NCBI GenBank assembly: GCA_032433595.1
Contig: JASWJB010000279.1
Coordinates: forward strand, 1-59,668
Direction of reading: 5' to 3'
Source: Conoideocrella luteorostrata
Lineage: Eukaryota; Ascomycota; Sordariomycetes; Hypocreales; Clavicipitaceae
DNA length: 59,668 nucleotides
The notes under the pieces were generated by a model. It was not told the DNA's origin. It did not search any database and worked only from the letters and a program-made list of their open reading frames with translations. Below, piece after piece: positions 1 to 9,334 of the stretch. The position numbers and the translations under genes were made by a program. The stretch's first letter is position 1; each line of letters starts with the position of its first letter.

Positions 1-113
1 TTTATTTTTTTTATTTTTTTTTTGGTCACTTAAGGCATTATCTCTTGCGGAGTTAATGCCACCTCGATGGCTCAGTTAAACTGTTCCCCCGCCTGCTCGC
101 GTACCTACAAGGC

Positions 114-229
114 GGGCAGCCAAACATCCAGACTGCGATTTTATTCATCCAGCCAGACCTAACCCAAAACATCATAGGTACCCCACCACCCCTTACAGGG
201 GGAGAAGTACGGAGTACCTTTTATGTTTT
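114..229 (+). repeat. Left inverted-repeat arm of the element
   Basis: This arm pairs with 1131-1249 in inverted orientation. It ends in GGAGAAGTACGGAGTAC, so it also carries one copy of the TACGGAGTAC motif that recurs through the window; the right arm lacks the GG of that motif. Confidence 0.65.
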
Positions 230-751
230 TATCTGCTGTGTTGAACGCGTCGCTAGCTGCTGCGTCACTGATTTCTGGCCTTTCCTGTGGACTGGAGCAC
301 TGCCAGACGGTTGTATGAGATTTCTACGCAAATTTTTCCTGACTTTGAAGTCGTAGCCGGCTTGAGCCCATAGGGTCACTTATTTCCTCGTGGTTATGAC
401 TGGTGTTTTGTATGTGGATTTGGTAGGTTTAATGGCCTTAAAGTAATCAAATCACGGCTTGAAAGGGGCAATTTATTTTCTTCGTGGAACTCTTGTAAAT
501 GCCTGCATTTGACGACTAAGATTAATAGGTACCGCTTCTTTGGCATTAGGCTTTGACGATAATCTTCGCGCTTAATCGTAGGCTTCAATGAGAACTGGCT
601 TTACAACCGCGCACCCCTTTGATCCCTGATCATCCTTGAGGGCATTAAATGCTTCTTGAATTGTAAGGAATTCAAGCTGTTCAATAGAACTATCTATACT
701 AGAAGAGGGAAGCGTAGGGCAGCAAGAAGTAAGGCTTCTAATAATATGTTA

Positions 752-1048
752 TGCGTTAAGAAGTGCGTTAAGAAGTGCGTTAAGAAGTGCGTTAAGAAGT
801 GTATTAAGAAGTGCGTTAAGAAGAAGTATGTTAAGAAGAAGTGCGTTAAGAAGAAGTGCGTTAAGAAGAAGTACGTTAAGAAGAAGTGCGTTAAGAAGAA
901 GTGCGTTACGAAGAAGTGTGTTAAGAAGAAGTGTGTTAAGAAAAAGTGCGTTAAGAAAAAGTGCGTTAAGAAAAAGTGCGTTAAGAAGAAGTGCGTCAAG
1001 AAGAAGTGCGTTAAGAAGAAGTGCGTTAAGAAGAAGTGCGTTAAGAAG
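752..1048 (+). repeat. Minisatellite, 12-bp then 15-bp units
   Basis: Five units of a 12-mer (consensus TGCGTTAAGAAG) are followed by fifteen units of a 15-mer (TGCGTTAAGAAGAAG, i.e. the 12-mer plus one GAA/AAG triplet) and one final 12-mer. Unit length is always a multiple of three, so several frames stay open; one reads Cys-Val-Lys-Lys(-Lys) repeats from a TTG at 656 to a stop near 1090. Point variants (TATG, TACG, GTGTG, AAAAAG) are scattered in the array. No ATG, intron pattern or homology supports expression, so I treat it as repeat DNA. Confidence 0.85.
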
Positions 1049-1092
1049 TGCGTTGAAGATCATGATGCAGCGTGCCGTTGCAGGCTTTAACG

Positions 1093-1112
1093 CGCGTGCA
1101 GCGCTGCACGCG
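1093..1112. repeat. Perfect 20-bp palindrome
   Basis: CGCGTGCAGC is followed immediately by its reverse complement GCTGCACGCG with no spacer. It lies between the end of the minisatellite and the right inverted-repeat arm, inside the element. Confidence 0.8.
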
Positions 1113-1130
1113 TTGCGTGGCTGACGACGA

Positions 1131-1249
1131 GGTTAGAAACAGAGAAGGTACTGTACTTCTCCCCCTGTAATAGGTGGTGGGGTACCTATCACGTTTTGGG
1201 TTAGGTCTGGCTGCATGTTTGAAATCGCGGTCTGTATGTTTGTTTGCCC
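1131..1249 (-). repeat. Right inverted-repeat arm of the element
   Basis: This is the inverted partner of 114-229. Its outer end is about 108 bp beyond the stop codon of the neighbouring hydrolase gene, so the element sits in the 3' flank of that gene. Confidence 0.65.
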
Positions 1250-1356
1250 GTGGATAACGCTGCCACTTTTGTCCACCCAGCTGCTGCTGCCGTGGTAGGT
1301 CGTGTTGATGATGCTGTGGACTTTGCGTTTCCGCGTGGCCGGAGAGCACTTGTCCA

Positions 1357-3030
1357 TCAATCCGACTGCCAGCTCGAGATTTTTCTCTTTCCCCCTTGCG
1401 GTTTGTTTCTTGCGAGGGAAATAGTATATTCCTGACTGCAGTGGCCCAACTTGGTAAAAACAGCTGGTGTCTCTTCGATGGCCCAAGAGAAAGAAACTAC
1501 ATCCGTCCCATCGACGTGGAACTTGAATAGGTAATGCTCTGTCTCCGTATAGTTGTACCTACCCCTTTTCTTGGACTCATCGTGCGTGAGAGCCCATTCA
1601 AATACATGATTGCATAGATGCCGCAGCTGGTAAACCTGATCTTTTAAACCTTGAAAACTCAGATACAGTTGATCTGATTCGGGAGGTTGATGGAAGATAT
1701 CGACAAAGAAGAGCCCGGACGGGTGCATGTACCTTCCGGTAAAAGCTGTAAGCTCCCGCGGCTGCGAGCAGAGGCTTGCCACGCGCATCCTCTTGATCTG
1801 TTTACCGAGTTCATCAAACTGAGCTAAAGTGCGGCGGTTAGCTTCTTTGGCCAGGGCAACGTAGTCATGGCCGTCGTCGAATTCGAACAGGGCTTGGATT
1901 AACACTCGGCCAATCCAGTCAGCTGCGTCACTCAGGTCGGTGGAATTGGCGAGAACCACTACTGCTGAGTTTGTATCCGGGAACAGCCCTATAAATGCAT
2001 GATAGCCCACAGTACTTCCATGGTGATAGATCATCAACATAGGCTTTTCTTTGACACCCATCACTGGGTCTTCTGCAAGCTCCCACAAGCCCACGTTGTC
2101 GCCGATGAGACCAACCACCCCTGGAAGTTGTGTTCGCATCCAGCCCAAGCCGTATGACCGCTCCGAAACAGATGGATTTAAAACCGAAATGTGGTTACTG
2201 AAGAGATACGAGGCCTCTTTCGTTCTCAAAGACCCTTCGCCGTCGCCATGGATCGAGCGAAGCATTGTAGATGCCCAAATCAATTGATCATTGAGAGTAG
2301 AGTATATACCGCCAGAGGGCTGGAAGAAGGTGCCTTCAAAAACTTGAAGTTTTGGTAGCGCGTAGGCACTTCCGTCAGACAGCCCAACATGGGGACAGGA
2401 CAGCTCTCCCGGCTGGAAGTCTCCAGCACTGAAAGACGTGGCTTTTAAGCCTAGGGGATGAAAGAGTGCCTCAGACAGATAATCTTTCAGTGGTTTCTGG
2501 GTCACCTTCTCAATGATGGCCCCCGCGATGGAATAGCCCCAAACAAAATAACCCCAGTTCTGCCGGAAGGGAAATTGGATGCCAAAGTGATTGACGAGCT
2601 GGAAAAGGCTGTCTTTGGGAAGAAGCATATCGCCATCACCTTGAAAAGCCAAGCTCATTGCGCCGGCACCATCAAGTCCGCAACGATGACTGAGTATGTC
2701 GGTAATAGTTGTCATATCCGTGATTATCGGGCTATCGTGACAAAATTCGGGGAGAATATGTGCCACGCGGGTAGTCCAGGCCAGTTTCTTCTCGTCCACT
2801 AGCTTCGCAATTGCCGCAGAGATGAAGGACTTTGTGATGGAGCCAATACCATAGGCTGTATCGCTGCTCGACGGTTTTTCAACGTGGCTGTAGCCGTGGT
2901 TATGTTTGAAGATAGTCGCTCCATGATGAATAACCCCAATTGACACACCCGGAACTCCTGATGATTCGCAAATTTGTGCCACGTTGGCCATCGCAGCTCG
3001 GAGGCGATTGAATGCAGCGGAAGTAGCCAT
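1357..3030 (-). CDS. Serine beta-lactamase-like hydrolase (class C/PBP fold)
   Basis: An uninterrupted 557-residue frame starting with ATG. The beta-lactamase/transpeptidase-like fold is shown by GIGSITKSF near residue 64 (the S-x-x-K nucleophile and base), the DILSHRCGLDG block typical of the family near residue 110, WGYSIAG near 165 in the place of the Y-x-N motif (Ile replaces Asn), and HHGSTVGYHAF near 335 as the third, HxG-like motif. A C-terminal domain of about 130 residues follows, as in fungal members. No signal peptide is evident, so it is probably cytosolic. Fungal relatives are esterases, transacylases (LovD type) or uncharacterised; a role in antibiotic resistance is not implied. 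A decayed relative lies at 18.6-19.4 kb. The substrate is unknown; the family call is firm. Confidence 0.88.
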   Translation of the reverse strand: MATSAAFNRLRAAMANVAQICESSGVPGVSIGVIHHGATIFKHNHGYSHVEKPSSSDTAYGIGSITKSFISAAIAKLVDEKKLAWTTRVAHILPEFCHDSPIITDMTTITDILSHRCGLDGAGAMSLAFQGDGDMLLPKDSLFQLVNHFGIQFPFRQNWGYFVWGYSIAGAIIEKVTQKPLKDYLSEALFHPLGLKATSFSAGDFQPGELSCPHVGLSDGSAYALPKLQVFEGTFFQPSGGIYSTLNDQLIWASTMLRSIHGDGEGSLRTKEASYLFSNHISVLNPSVSERSYGLGWMRTQLPGVVGLIGDNVGLWELAEDPVMGVKEKPMLMIYHHGSTVGYHAFIGLFPDTNSAVVVLANSTDLSDAADWIGRVLIQALFEFDDGHDYVALAKEANRRTLAQFDELGKQIKRMRVASLCSQPRELTAFTGRYMHPSGLFFVDIFHQPPESDQLYLSFQGLKDQVYQLRHLCNHVFEWALTHDESKKRGRYNYTETEHYLFKFHVDGTDVVSFSWAIEETPAVFTKLGHCSQEYTISLARNKPQGGKRKISSWQSD

Positions 3031-4795
3031 TGTGGATATTCCAGGGGGGGCGGACGGATCGGGCGGATGTGGCGGCAGAGGAAGGAGGCTGACTGGGCAC
3101 CAAAAGGCGCCCTAGCGATCTTTTCTTCGTTTCGCTGCGCGGGAAATAGATAACTAAGTGATTGAAAGAGAGGAGATGTATCAGCGAGTGTACTGATAAA
3201 CTGATCCCCTCTCGGCCCGGTCACCTGGCCTGATGGCAGAGAGAGCTGATCTGTACTCCCTCCTTTGTACCTTTGTACGTGTGCGCGCGCTTATGCTTTT
3301 TGTTTATAACTAGTTTATATGCATACTCTGCATAAATTCATTTTTACAGGTTCTTTTTTAATTAATTAAATAAATTCCTCTTATTAGAAATACTAAGCGC
3401 TTAGTATACGCAGGTACTTATATTTTATGTAGGGGTACTCCGTACAAAGGACGGCGTATAGGTCAGCTCTGCATAGGGGGATTAGTTTATCTGTACAATG
3501 TCACGGAACGCTCAAAAAGTGACGTAACCAGAGACATTTGAAGGGCTCTAATGGTATGATAAGCACCGTCATAGATATTATTCCCGTAACACCAGCGTGC
3601 AGCAGTGGCGCTGGTGTTGGGAAAATTTCAGCTTCGTCAGATGTGGAATTTGGAACAGCTTCCCGTCGGTTTACTGCTACGAGTATATGGATTGTGCGTG
3701 CCCAATGAGGTTCGGTCGGAAAGGTCAAACATTTCACACAAAAATGGCATTCCGCAGAGGCAACTCTCAGGACTCAAACCGTCAATGAGCCCCGTAGTAG
3801 TAGAGATCAAGTAGTGAAGGGGGCACATGAAGGGGGCACAAGGAGTTGCCTCTGCGCCATGCGATTTTTGTGCGACAAGCAGAAACTCGCGCCAAGACGA
3901 CCTCGTATGCGTTTATGCCTGATGTTGACGACAACGCTTGCTGCGGAAAGTCCCGAAGGTGGCCTCACAATCCCGGCCATGTTCCATTTGTCGCGAACCG
4001 CTGATTCCTTTGGGCTCGATTGAACGGTGCTTAGAACAGGACATGAAAAGCCGGAAAACTGGAAGCAAGCAGGCTGTATCTCAGTCTGTGGGAACAGTCA
4101 CTTCACTAGACCATTGCAAAGCCACTCGGTTAGAGATAAGACATGTTGGTGCACGGTCACACTGCTAATCAAACATTTGTGAAGGCATTGTTTGTCTTAC
4201 CGTCTCTGCCTTGATTTAAATGCCTCACACTATCACGTAAGAGCTTACAAAAGGCTTGAGTCGTCACACAATAATGCATTTGACCAAATCAAATCACAGC
4301 AAACGATAGCAGCATTTGCGTCAATGTTATACTGCAGCATTAGTCTCGCATGGGATTAAAACGTCACGCCATCATGTGGGAACTTACAAAGATTCTATTC
4401 GTCAGCCAAACGTGTAATTGTGTACCTTATCAATCCAGATTGCGGATCCTACACCTCATCATTGCATGGGTGACAGAACGACGGCTGGACTTGGGCAACG
4501 GCCGGGTGCTACTCATACCACTACAGATAAGTCTTCTGCTGCTCAGTAAAAATTTCTAGGTTCCATTGCGAATAGCCCTCTATACATTAACTTGAGTGGA
4601 GATTATCCTCAGTTTTTTAAATCATTCTCTCAAAACATTGTAATCACGCCTATCTCGAACCTGATGTAAGGATCATTTCCACTCTGTTCTGTTAGTTAGG
4701 CAGGCCGGGCCAGGTGCGGGGCTCCGGGAGACCCATCCACAAAGTATTTAAGTGTTAAATTCTGATCGTACAGGTAGACCAACAATTATGCCAAA
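3031..4795. other. Intergenic, no convincing gene
   Basis: The first 250 bp are the likely promoter of the minus-strand hydrolase. 3290-3430 is AT-rich. 3435-3445 has GTACTCCGTAC, a member of the recurrent motif family. The short ORFs at 3.5-4.6 kb show no recognisable domain, no intron logic and no codon bias, so I leave them out. The region includes an inverted repeat (listed separately) and a direct duplication of GAAGGGGGCACA near 3818-3841. Confidence 0.6.
3736..3874. repeat. Imperfect inverted repeat, ~33-bp arms
   Basis: The left arm (about 3736-3770) contains CACAAAAATGGC and GCAGAGGCAACTC. The right arm (about 3841-3874) contains GAGTTGCCTCTGCG and GATTTTTGTG, its reverse complement with a few mismatches. 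The spacer is about 70 bp. It could be the remains of a small foldback element or a folding transcript. Confidence 0.55.
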
Positions 4796-5011
4796 ATGCC
4801 ACCCGCATCTCAGCCAACTGGCGCCGCTAGTCAAGCCAACGATGAAAGCATGACTGAGTCGAAAGTCATGGACTTGGAACAAAGAGAGCAGCCGTGGAAG
4901 AATTTACTTGAAAAGGCAACTGAAAGACTTCAAGGTCTTCAGCAGAATGACTTTATAACTGTTCGGCGTGAGGGCAATGAGGAATCACAGACACCGCATG
5001 TTGCCGCTTAG
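4796..5011 (+). CDS. Possible small polar protein (71 aa), unrecognised
   Basis: An ATG-initiated ORF with no family I recognise. The product is hydrophilic with no signal peptide or membrane segment; its middle (EQPWKNLLEKATERLQGLQQ) could form an amphipathic helix. It lies between the hydrolase and the oxygenase gene. No splice sites that would extend it were found. It may be a real short gene, a decayed exon or chance; I rate chance as about as likely as a gene. Confidence 0.25.
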   Translation: MPPASQPTGAASQANDESMTESKVMDLEQREQPWKNLLEKATERLQGLQQNDFITVRREGNEESQTPHVAA

Positions 5012-5383
5012 ATTGAATAGATGACCAAAACATTGTGTGTATCGCTGTTAAGTGAAAATGTAAATGCCCAATACTTTCTTTGACAGGGTGTACGTAATGT
5101 GAGATTATGACATATTGTAATAGTCTATACGGAGTAGAGAATGAATGCGTTACGAAGGCCCATCATTTCCGTCCTTTTTGCTTATTTTTGGATTTGAAGT
5201 GCTTGGCTGACAGGGATGCACCTAGAGCGTTGTCCAGTTGAATACTGGTAAAACAGTATGCTCGCCAAGAAGAAAGCCAACTAGTGACGGTTGCGATTAC
5301 ACCTGTCCACATTTCAATTTTCCTAGCTCCAACTTCTTCCTGCACCACTTCTTAGATCAAGTTGACAGCCTTTGGGCTCAAGC

Positions 5384-6497
5384 ATGACAGGAGACGCCGT
5401 TACCCGATTTTCGTACTTTCAATGGGAAGATTTGCATTGGAAGGAGAAGCCGTACTACTTATACATCGACTGTCCTAAGGATAAGCCGCTTACCAACTTC
5501 AAAGCATGCAAAGGGCCTGAAGAGACGGTTTATAATTTAAGGGGCATGGAGGATCAATTCAATTTAGACGACAACGGCTTCACGGTCAAACATCAACAGT
5601 TCTGCCTGGGCGTCATCAACGAGCAAACAGTGACAAAGGAGTATCTTCCTTCTCTCGAGACGTTGATAAGTGATACGATAGGCGAGGACTGTGAAATTAT
5701 ATGGTTCGACTGGAGGGTGAGAGCTTGTCCCCCTAGGCTTAAGCAGCTAGAGTAGAAATTAATATCCGCAGTCCCGTTCGAGCGACAAAGCGAAGACTGA
5801 ATTTCCCACCGGAACTCGTATTGAGTTGGATGATCGCACAATTGACCTCGCACCTGCGAAAACAGTTCACGTTGGTGAGTCGTCTGTGTCTTTCACTGCT
5901 GGAGAGATTTCTCCATTTATTGTATCAGGAATTTTTGGGGACCGGGGGCTAACTCAAGGAAAGACCAGACACCTAGATCCGCTATCAGTCGTGTCAACCG
6001 ACACGCAGGGGACCGGGCCCAAGAGCTTCTAAAAGGACGAGTCAGGATCATCAAGTAAGACACCACATCAATACCCAGTTCTGCTGCATAGACACTAATA
6101 GCAGTGAGCTAGTATTTGGAGACCTTGTGCTTCTGTGGTCGAATCTCATCCTCTCGCTTTGCTCGATGGGAGTACGGTTCCTTCGGAAAAGCTTGTGGAG
6201 GTTGATGTCGTTCGCCCGTCATATGTTGGGGAGAGCTACTATCCAATGGAACATAACGGATACCGCTGGTACTTTATGGATAAGCAAACGAAAGAAGAGG
6301 TATTACTATTTAAAATGTACGACTCAAATGAGGCTGTCAAAGCAAAATGTACGTTGGATTAAGAAATCTCCATGTAGAATTTTACTAACTTTTCACCAGG
6401 CTGCCCACACGCCTCGTTTACATATGACAGTCTAACAGAAAACCCAAGACCACGAGAGAGTATCGAGGCACGGGCGCTAGTGTTTACTCGGGGTTAA
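5384..6497 (+). CDS. CmcJ/AsaB-type hydroxylase/desaturase (Fe/2OG oxygenase-like)
   Basis: Five exons join in frame to 286 residues: 5384-5716, 5772-5874, 5964-6054, 6113-6348 and 6400-6497. Introns are 51-89 bp with GTGAGA, GTGAGT, GTAAGA and GTACGT donors and AG acceptors; the last has an ACTAACT branch site. The product matches the fungal family of AsaB and CmcJ (7-alpha-cephem methoxylase P8-related, GA4-desaturase-like): an N-terminal Tyr/Pro-rich segment, YNLRGMEDQFNLDDNGF, TGTRIELDDRTIDLAPAK, the HVDQT motif (H-x-D, a likely metal ligand pair), LLKGRVRIINIWRP, VDVVRPSYVGESYY and C-terminal PRESIEARALVF. Members are small oxidative tailoring enzymes, often in secondary-metabolite clusters. 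The start is the first ATG, four codons into the open frame. The frame looks intact; the substrate is unknown. Confidence 0.85.
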
Positions 6498-7256
6498 GCA
6501 CCTTTACTACGACCCCGTGCGCGGCAGCGAGCGTTTTGAGCCCTTTAAGGTGCAGCCTCGAGAGCCTTAAATTCAGCAGCTTCTAACGATTCCTAACTAT
6601 TCAGCTAGTTACTTAAGAAATGGGCCGGAAAGGGCGGAAATCCCGTTATGGCTGTAGTGTGTGCGATGTACCCCTTTGTAGATACGGAAATTGCTGGACT
6701 TCTATCACAGTGAAATTCCCACATAAATAGAAGTACCTCCCATTGCTCTAGGTCCTGATTGGTCCACATCGCTCTTCGTGACATGACTGAGGCCTTACCG
6801 CAGTCAAAGGGATAAGCTTGAGGAAAGAGAAGGGAGAAGGAGAGGGAGCGAGAAGCTCCCTTCCTCCCTTCTCTGCGCTGCTAGGCTAACGCGCTACGGT
6901 GTGCCCCTAACAGGGGTACACCGTAGCGCGTTAGCTAGATGCGTTCCTGATTGTACGCCGTTGTCGTTGTCGGTACCGGACTGCCCGGCGACGTTAATTA
7001 CGGCTCTACCTGCTACGGGGACGCTTAGTGGACTGGCAACCCCTGCTTAGAAGACGTGCTGTTATACGGTGGATACTGGATATTTGAGACGAGAGTGTAT
7101 GGACAATGCGTGGTAAAGGTACGAGTGGTGTTGAGCAGGATTAGGCAGCCAGCTCGGAGACATGAGGCGAAAAAGCAACACTGCAGAAGAACAAGAGAAA
7201 TACTGAATGAATAAGAGGTAAAATTACTCTCAATTATTTTCAAACAGGTACTAATT
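6498..7256. other. Intergenic between convergent genes, with hairpins
   Basis: No ORF of substance. Its notable content is two adjacent hairpin-forming segments at 6825-6934; the remainder is unremarkable 3' flank of the oxygenase gene and of palC. Confidence 0.6.
6886..6934. repeat. Near-perfect 23-bp-arm hairpin
   Basis: The left arm, 6886-6908, begins CTAACGCGCTACGGTGTG; the right arm, 6912-6934, ends CACCGTAGCGCGTTAG. The arms pair over 23 positions with a single G/T wobble around a 3-nt loop. Immediately upstream, 6825-6874 is a second, less perfect purine/pyrimidine inverted repeat (AGAGAAGGGAG ... CTCCCTTCTCT). It sits between convergent genes, so a transcript end, cruciform or miniature element are all possible. 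Confidence 0.75.
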
Positions 7257-8769
7257 TTAGTAGTATGCATTTCCACTGCTGCTGCCTCGTACCCCAAACT
7301 CCACGGGTGTGCCTGGATATGCTCCAGGTGCTCTCTGACCATCCTTCTCATCATCTGAACTGCCGTCGTCCAAAATGTCGTCTTCTCTATCTGGTGGCGA
7401 CCGCATAGCTTCAAGTACATCTCTATCAAGAGTGGGTGGCACATATGGCTTGACGGTATGAATCTCTCGACCTGACGGCATCTTTGGGAGAAGAGCGCTC
7501 ACAGGAGGGACGACCTGCGTATTCATCTTGATCAACTGTCAGACGGGCATTTATGTACATCATATGAAGTCGAGAGAGAGAGTCAGTACTTACAGTATCA
7601 TTGATCTTGCTCCACTTCTCATCAAGTAACTCAAGAATCCGCATCTCTTCGTTTCTGCCAGCATCAGAACCCCAATCGGCGTCTCTTTCTACCCGACGGT
7701 CTTCCCGTTTCTCGCTTATATCCTTCTTCAAGCGACTCAAGCTGAAGCCCTTCTTCGGCTCCTTTACATCAACGCCAAGTTCTTGTAGACCGGCTCGTAG
7801 CCAGCCAATACCATCAGCAGTCTGGCCTCCGAGTTCGGCATCGATGCCGAAAAATCTACAAGCCTTTGCGCGGCTGGTGCGTCGCAGATCCTCCAAGTAT
7901 TTCAAGAGAACCGCATTTACCTTTCCGGTCTCGGAGCCAGAGGATCGCAACAGGGAAGCTGCTTTGGCGGCGTGTTCCGACGCGGCGAGGCATAACCGGG
8001 CAAAAAGGTGAGCGCGTACTTTGGGAATATCTGGCGCTTTAAACATCCATTCCTTGTCTGTTTTATTCCTGTCTTGCGCAACCGCTGCTGGATAGGGGTC
8101 ATCCTTGAGAACGGCCAGCAGAGTCGCTTCCGCCAGCGCCAGAGATGATAAAGCTCTGGCCGTTGTTGGCGCGACATCTGTGCACGGGGCTGTACTTGAG
8201 ATCTGCTCACTCCGAAGAGACAAGTAATCGTATATCGATGCTGCATCAAGCAAATACCTGGTTGCTGCCGTAATAGCTGTCGTCCTCTCCTTGACTCCCC
8301 AGAAATTTCCAGACGTGGAATACAACGGCTGCAGCGTCGACCTCGCGGTCAGGGTATACGCATACGCCAGCGACGACAGCACGAAGAAAATCTCATATTC
8401 CAGAGATGCAATCTTCACACGAGGCCGCTCTTTCCCCGGAACAATGTCCCCAGACAAAGTCGGTCGCCAGCTAATGGACGGAGCAGACTTCAACACAACG
8501 TTGATGACCTCACCCGCTTCCAAGCTCTGCGAGCTGACTCCGACATCCACGGCCAGCAAGTACGGCAAATAACCATCAATGCTGGAGACGACCGTGCCCA
8601 GACTTCCAACCCGCGAGGTTGGCGGCAAGCGCTTGTGCTTCTTCAAGGCATCTCGAACCAACCCACGTTGCCCGCTGGCGGTTAAGGGGAGTGAAGGATG
8701 CGAGTCGCAGCTGAAACAGGATGAGAAGGAGAAGGAGGAGGTGGTGGGCAGAACGAACGGAAACGGCAT
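7257..8769 (-). CDS. palC: pH-response regulator PalC (BRO1-domain protein)
   Basis: Two exons, 8769-7594 and 7535-7257, joined across a 58-bp intron (GTAAGT donor, phase 0) give 484 residues, the usual PalC size. The N-terminus ([16 protein letters not shown]), a BRO1-like helical region with [11 protein letters not shown], and the basic [18 protein letters not shown] stretch identify PalC. The second exon supplies the tail with [15 protein letters not shown] and the end of the protein. In the fungal Pal/Rim pathway PalC links the plasma-membrane complex (PalH/I/F) to ESCRT-III (Vps32) during alkaline signalling, leading to PacC processing. It is divergent from ALG6 with a 565-bp shared upstream region. 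Confidence 0.92.
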
Positions 8770-9334
8770 TTTGGAGTGGTCGTTTCAGGTACTTTTACGG
8801 AGGGCGCCTGCGCCTATGTTTTGCAAGGAGTTTGCATGCCAGATCACAAGGCATTGAGGCGGAGAGAGGATGCGTTTGAAGTGCGGCAGATAGCTACGTA
8901 CTGAAAGTCTTGGCTCAAAGCTCTTGGTTGGAAGGTTACGGGTACGCCGGCGGGTTGTGGATGTCTGATAGGTCATCTCTTCTGTGTCTACGGAGTACTA
9001 GTAGTGTGCGTGACGTCCAGTGAGCCCAGCATAAAATACAGGACATCGTTGGCAGTGGACTGGCAGACTGGACTGGACTTGGCTCCACCACCGCCTCCAA
9101 ATCCACACCCAATCAATCCTCCTATGCCCCAACCCCGAACCTGGCAAACCCACACCAGTTTCGGAGCACGGAGTAGCCAGTTAGTCCCCTGTTCGTGGTC
9201 CATGACACCTTGCGATTTCTACGGCGGGCTTCAAGTTCGAGGAGCTTGCAACATTATCTTCGCCAGACCTCTTGTCCACACCCGTCAATGGGCATCAGCT
9301 GCGGCAGCGCACCGAATCCCCCCGCGTCATAACC
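8770..9334. promoter_or_regulatory. Bidirectional upstream region of palC and ALG6
   Basis: 565 bp between two divergent start codons. It includes TACGGAGTAC at 8989-8998 and CACGGAGTAG near 9169, both from the recurrent motif family. I saw no clear PacC-type GCCARG cluster or TATA box. Confidence 0.5.

Larger units (their letters stand above)
114..1249. mobile_element. Fossil element with ~117-bp terminal inverted repeats
   Basis: Bases 114-229 and the reverse complement of about 1131-1249 align almost end to end. Shared blocks include CCAGACCTAACCCAAAAC, ATAGGTACCCCACCACC and TTACAGGGGGAGAAGTAC; scattered mismatches and one small gap show the two arms are old. Similarity stops on both outer sides, so the arms behave as true termini of a ~1.14-kb unit. 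The interior has no transposase-like ORF; it carries a minisatellite (752-1048) and a 20-bp palindrome (1093-1112). A non-autonomous, MITE-like or foldback DNA element is the simplest reading. I could not identify a clean target-site duplication. Confidence 0.6.

Noticed and set aside
656..1090. 144-codon ORF of Cys-Val-Lys-Lys repeats as a gene
   Set aside because: It starts at TTG, consists almost wholly of the minisatellite, and all repeat-compatible frames are open because units are multiples of three.
1133..1486. 117-codon minus-strand ORF downstream of the hydrolase
   Set aside because: It overlaps the end of the hydrolase gene in another frame and runs into the inverted-repeat arm; no family resemblance.
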